DNA of 7,711 bases from an uncultured Ventosimonas sp. Lineage in GTDB: Bacteria > Pseudomonadota > Gammaproteobacteria > Pseudomonadales > Pseudomonadaceae. The DNA is taken from assembly GCA_945283395.1 (NCBI GenBank), contig CALYQH010000061.1, positions 1 to 7,711 of the forward strand, written 5' to 3'. The position numbers and the translations under genes are program-made. Under the pieces are notes generated by a model, which was not told the origin of the DNA, ran no database searches, and saw only the letters and a program-made list of their open reading frames with translations. The stretch's first letter is position 1, and each line of letters begins with the position of its first letter. This document shows, one piece after another, positions 5,583 through 7,711 of this stretch.

Positions 5583-6686
5583 ATGTCAGGTCAACATTAT
5601 TTATTGCCTGCTCAAGTATTTTCGGTTGAGGATTATAAAAAGCTAGCTAGCCAACGGATCGAGGCATCGGCATGGTGCTATCTAGAAAGTGGTAGTGCTG
5701 ATGAATTGACATTAGCATGGAATACAGCAGCTTTTGCTAGTATTAAGTTAGTAGGCAAAACGCTGTGTGATTTTGCTAACGCTAATACCGAGTTAACTTT
5801 ATTGGGAGAAACCTTTCCTTTTCCGCTATTATTAGCTCCGGTGGCTTGGCACAAATTGTTTCATGTAGAGGGCGAGTTAGCTACTTGTCAAGCTGCCTCT
5901 GCTATAGGGGCAGGGATGATATTAAGCACCCAAGCTAGTATGTTATTAGAAGAAGTTGCCGCAAAAGCTACTAAGCCTTTGTGGTTTCAGCTGTATATTC
6001 AGCAGGATAGAGTATTCACAGCGGAACTAGTTAACAGAGCAGAATTAGCAGGATATAAAGCTCTGGTATTAACTATAGATGCGCCTATTAGTGGTATCCG
6101 TAATAATGAACAACGCGCTAATTTTAGCTTACCTGCGGGGATTAGTTCAGTGAATTTGGCAGGAATGCAGCAACAGCCATGCGCAACTACTAATTTGCTA
6201 GATAGTCCATTATTCTCAGGGTTTTTAGCTAACAACCCAACATGGCACGAGGTAGAGTGGTTACAATCTATCACTAAATTACCTGTTATCTTAAAGGGTA
6301 TCACCTCGCCGCTAGATGCTGAGCGCGCTATTCAAATAGGGGTGAATGGCTTAATTGTATCTAATCATGGTGGCCGAGTATTAGATACCTTACCCGCTAG
6401 CATTGATTTATTACCAGCTATTACAAGACAAGTAGCAGATCGTGTCCCCGTATTAATGGATGGTGGCATTAGGAGAGGGACTGATATTTTAAAAGCCTTA
6501 GCATTAGGAGCTAAAGCGGTGTTAATAGGGCGTCCTTATATTTATGCGTTAGCTACTGCTGGCGCGGTGGGGGTAGTGCACTTACTTAATATATTAAGGG
6601 CGGAATTTGAGGCGGCAATGGTATTGACAGGCTGTAAATGTTTAGCAGATATCAATAGTGCTGTGTTATGGGCAGATCATCAATAA
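5583..6686 (+). CDS. FMN-dependent alpha-hydroxy-acid oxidase/dehydrogenase (LldD/glycolate oxidase family)
   Basis: A TIM-barrel flavoenzyme that oxidises a 2-hydroxy acid (lactate, glycolate, mandelate or similar) to the 2-oxo acid. Length is 367 residues, usual for the family. Expected active-site residues, by alignment with spinach glycolate oxidase: Tyr33 in YLESGSADELT (Tyr24), Tyr138 in FQLYIQQDR (Tyr129), Asp166 in LTIDAP (Asp157), Arg173 (Arg164), Lys238 in ILKG (Lys230), and catalytic His262 and Arg265 in SNHGGR (His254/Arg257). FMN-phosphate motifs DGGIRRGTD (293-301) and GRP (316-318) are intact. The position of spinach Trp108 is Gln117 (STQAS), and the FMN-side loop reads APVAWHKLFHVEGELA (85-100), so the substrate may differ from the classic members. 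The ATG has a strong AGAGGAA site (5574-5580) and lies 21 bases after ppk, suggesting one transcript. No transmembrane anchor is evident; the electron acceptor (oxygen or the quinone pool) is unknown. Confidence 0.92.
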   Translation: MSGQHYLLPAQVFSVEDYKKLASQRIEASAWCYLESGSADELTLAWNTAAFASIKLVGKTLCDFANANTELTLLGETFPFPLLLAPVAWHKLFHVEGELATCQAASAIGAGMILSTQASMLLEEVAAKATKPLWFQLYIQQDRVFTAELVNRAELAGYKALVLTIDAPISGIRNNEQRANFSLPAGISSVNLAGMQQQPCATTNLLDSPLFSGFLANNPTWHEVEWLQSITKLPVILKGITSPLDAERAIQIGVNGLIVSNHGGRVLDTLPASIDLLPAITRQVADRVPVLMDGGIRRGTDILKALALGAKAVLIGRPYIYALATAGAVGVVHLLNILRAEFEAAMVLTGCKCLADINSAVLWADHQ

Positions 6687-6805
6687 AACTACTGATAACC
6701 TAAAAGTTAACTCATCAAGTTTGTGTTGATTGGTGCTAAGTTAGTATTGATTTATACCATTCCAGTTGTTATATATTGCTATGAAAAATTAATACTTATC
6801 AACGT

Positions 6806-6831
6806 AATTTTCATTACAAGAAAATTTTTTT
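6806..6831 (+). terminator. Weak candidate terminator after the ppk-oxidase unit
   Basis: AATTTTC (6806-6812) and GAAAATT (6820-6826) can pair around a 7-base loop and are followed by five more T residues (6827-6831). The T-run is right, but the stem has only one G-C pair and lies about 120 bases past the oxidase stop. It may be an accident of AT-rich sequence. Confidence 0.25.
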
Positions 6832-6868
6832 AGTAAACATGTTATTATTTGATTGATAAAAGCGGGCA

Positions 6869-6874
6869 TATAAT
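6869..6874 (+). promoter_or_regulatory. Candidate -10 box for rpoN
   Basis: A perfect TATAAT lies 35 bases upstream of the rpoN ATG, which would give a short leader of about 28 bases. The -35 position at 17 bases reads TATTTG, a poor match, and no extended -10 TG is present. Because rpoN here does not directly follow lptB, it needs a promoter in this gap, and this is the best candidate I see. Confidence 0.4.
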
Positions 6875-6909
6875 TTGCTTATAACTAGAAAAAGAGATAT
6901 TTATTAGTT

Positions 6910-7711
6910 ATGAAACCATCATTAGTATTAAAAATGGGTCAGCAACTGTCGATGACACCGCAGTTGCAACAAGCTATTAAACTTCTGCAATTATCTACGC
7001 TTGAGTTGCAGCAGGAGATTCAAGAAATATTAGAATCTAATGTTATGTTGGAGCAACAAGAAGAGGGAGATAATTTTGAAGAAGTAGATTTTTCAGAAGA
7101 GAATGGCTCAATGTTAACCCCTGCTACTGAGGTGGTAACTTTTCAGGACAGTAATACACAAGTAGCTGATAATGATTCTGCAACAATAGATGGAGCAAAT
7201 GATGTTATTCCAGAAGAATTGCCAGTAGATACTGAGTGGGATGATATCTATCAAAGTAGTGGAATTAATTCAGCCAATAATGAAGATGATAGTGATTTTA
7301 CTAGTTACACTTCGACTGGGGAGACATTACAAAGCCATTTATTATGGCAACTTAATGTTACTCACATGTCGGATAAAGATAAAGCTATTGCGGTTAACTT
7401 AATAGATGCTATAAATGATGATGGTTATTTAGATACCACACTCGAAGAGATAAAGGCCGGATTAGATCAAGAGCTAGAGGCAGATTTAGATGAAGTAGTT
7501 ATGGTACTTCATAGGATTCAACAATTTGACCCTATCGGAGTAGGCGCCAGAGATCTAGCGGAATGTTTGCTATTGCAGTTAACTGCTCAGTTTAATGATC
7601 ATCCACACTATCAGAAAGCTAGTGAATTAGTGACAAAGTATTTACACTTATTAGGACCAAAAGATTATAACCAGTTAAAGAAGTTATTAAGGATTAATGA
7701 AGCAGAACTAA
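6910..7711 (+). CDS. rpoN: RNA polymerase sigma-54 factor RpoN, N-terminal part (cut by window edge)
   Basis: Sigma-54 directs RNA polymerase to -24/-12 promoters and needs AAA+ activators; it typically controls nitrogen, motility and carbon-use genes. The 267 codons present start MKPSLVLKMGQQLSMTPQLQ, the classic Gln-rich Region I (to about residue 50, LKMGQQL...LQQEIQEILESN). The acidic, variable Region II spans about 50-135 and is rich in Asp/Glu. Region III, the core-binding part, begins near 137 (GETLQSHLLWQLN) with DDGYLD at 170-175 and IQQFDPIGVGARDLAECLLLQL at 203-224. Family length is about 480-500, so the rest of the core-binding region, the helix-turn-helix and the RpoN box lie outside the window. 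The ATG is supported by homology and by an in-frame TAG at 6886-6888; the Shine-Dalgarno is weak (GAG some 13 bases upstream). In many Proteobacteria lptB lies directly upstream, but here the oxidase gene does. Confidence 0.97.
   Translation, partial: MKPSLVLKMGQQLSMTPQLQQAIKLLQLSTLELQQEIQEILESNVMLEQQEEGDNFEEVDFSEENGSMLTPATEVVTFQDSNTQVADNDSATIDGANDVIPEELPVDTEWDDIYQSSGINSANNEDDSDFTSYTSTGETLQSHLLWQLNVTHMSDKDKAIAVNLIDAINDDGYLDTTLEEIKAGLDQELEADLDEVVMVLHRIQQFDPIGVGARDLAECLLLQLTAQFNDHPHYQKASELVTKYLHLLGPKDYNQLKKLLRINEAEL

Noticed and set aside
5846..5862. A sigma-54-like TTGGCAC sequence in the oxidase gene
   Set aside because: The -12 GC element is missing at the required spacing, and it lies inside coding sequence.
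5999..6304. A 101-codon minus-strand frame inside the oxidase gene
   Set aside because: It is antisense to conserved flavoenzyme sequence and shows no recognisable domain.

Overview
The window is AT-rich (clearly under 45% G+C by eye) and reads as ordinary chromosome from a gammaproteobacterium. PPK1 and the N-terminus of RpoN read almost line for line like their Pseudomonas counterparts as I remember them. That points to the Pseudomonadaceae, but with far lower G+C than Pseudomonas itself, as in AT-rich insect-gut relatives such as Entomomonas. The family-level assignment is inferred from remembered protein similarity. The genus is only a suggestion.

Layout. Positions 1-1098 (minus) hold the first 366 codons of an NCS2-type purine permease that runs off the left edge. 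Upstream of it on the same strand is elbB (1184-1849), separated by a clean intrinsic terminator. Positions 1850-2054 form a divergent regulatory region with a perfect 32-bp palindrome, a consensus -10 box and a stem-loop in the elbB leader. A small predicted membrane protein gene (2055-2285, plus) converges on, and overlaps the tail of, a DedA/YohD-type membrane protein gene (2214-2777, minus). Positions 2778-3178 hold no convincing gene. A 59-codon open frame (3179-3358) sits just ahead of ppk (3381-5561). An FMN-dependent alpha-hydroxy-acid oxidase gene (5583-6686) follows 21 bases behind ppk and probably shares its transcript. After a 223-base gap comes the start of rpoN (6910 to the right edge, 267 codons).

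Functions. This is a set of housekeeping genes rather than one pathway: purine uptake, a DJ-1/PfpI-family enzyme, a membrane homeostasis protein, polyphosphate synthesis, 2-hydroxy-acid oxidation and sigma-54. I see no mobile element, CRISPR array, tRNA, rRNA, toxin-antitoxin pair or defence system. I found no exciting new system. The points most worth a second look are the 32-bp palindrome between elbB and the small membrane gene, the two small unassigned genes, and the loss of the gene order that Pseudomonas shows around ppk (hemB) and rpoN (lptB).
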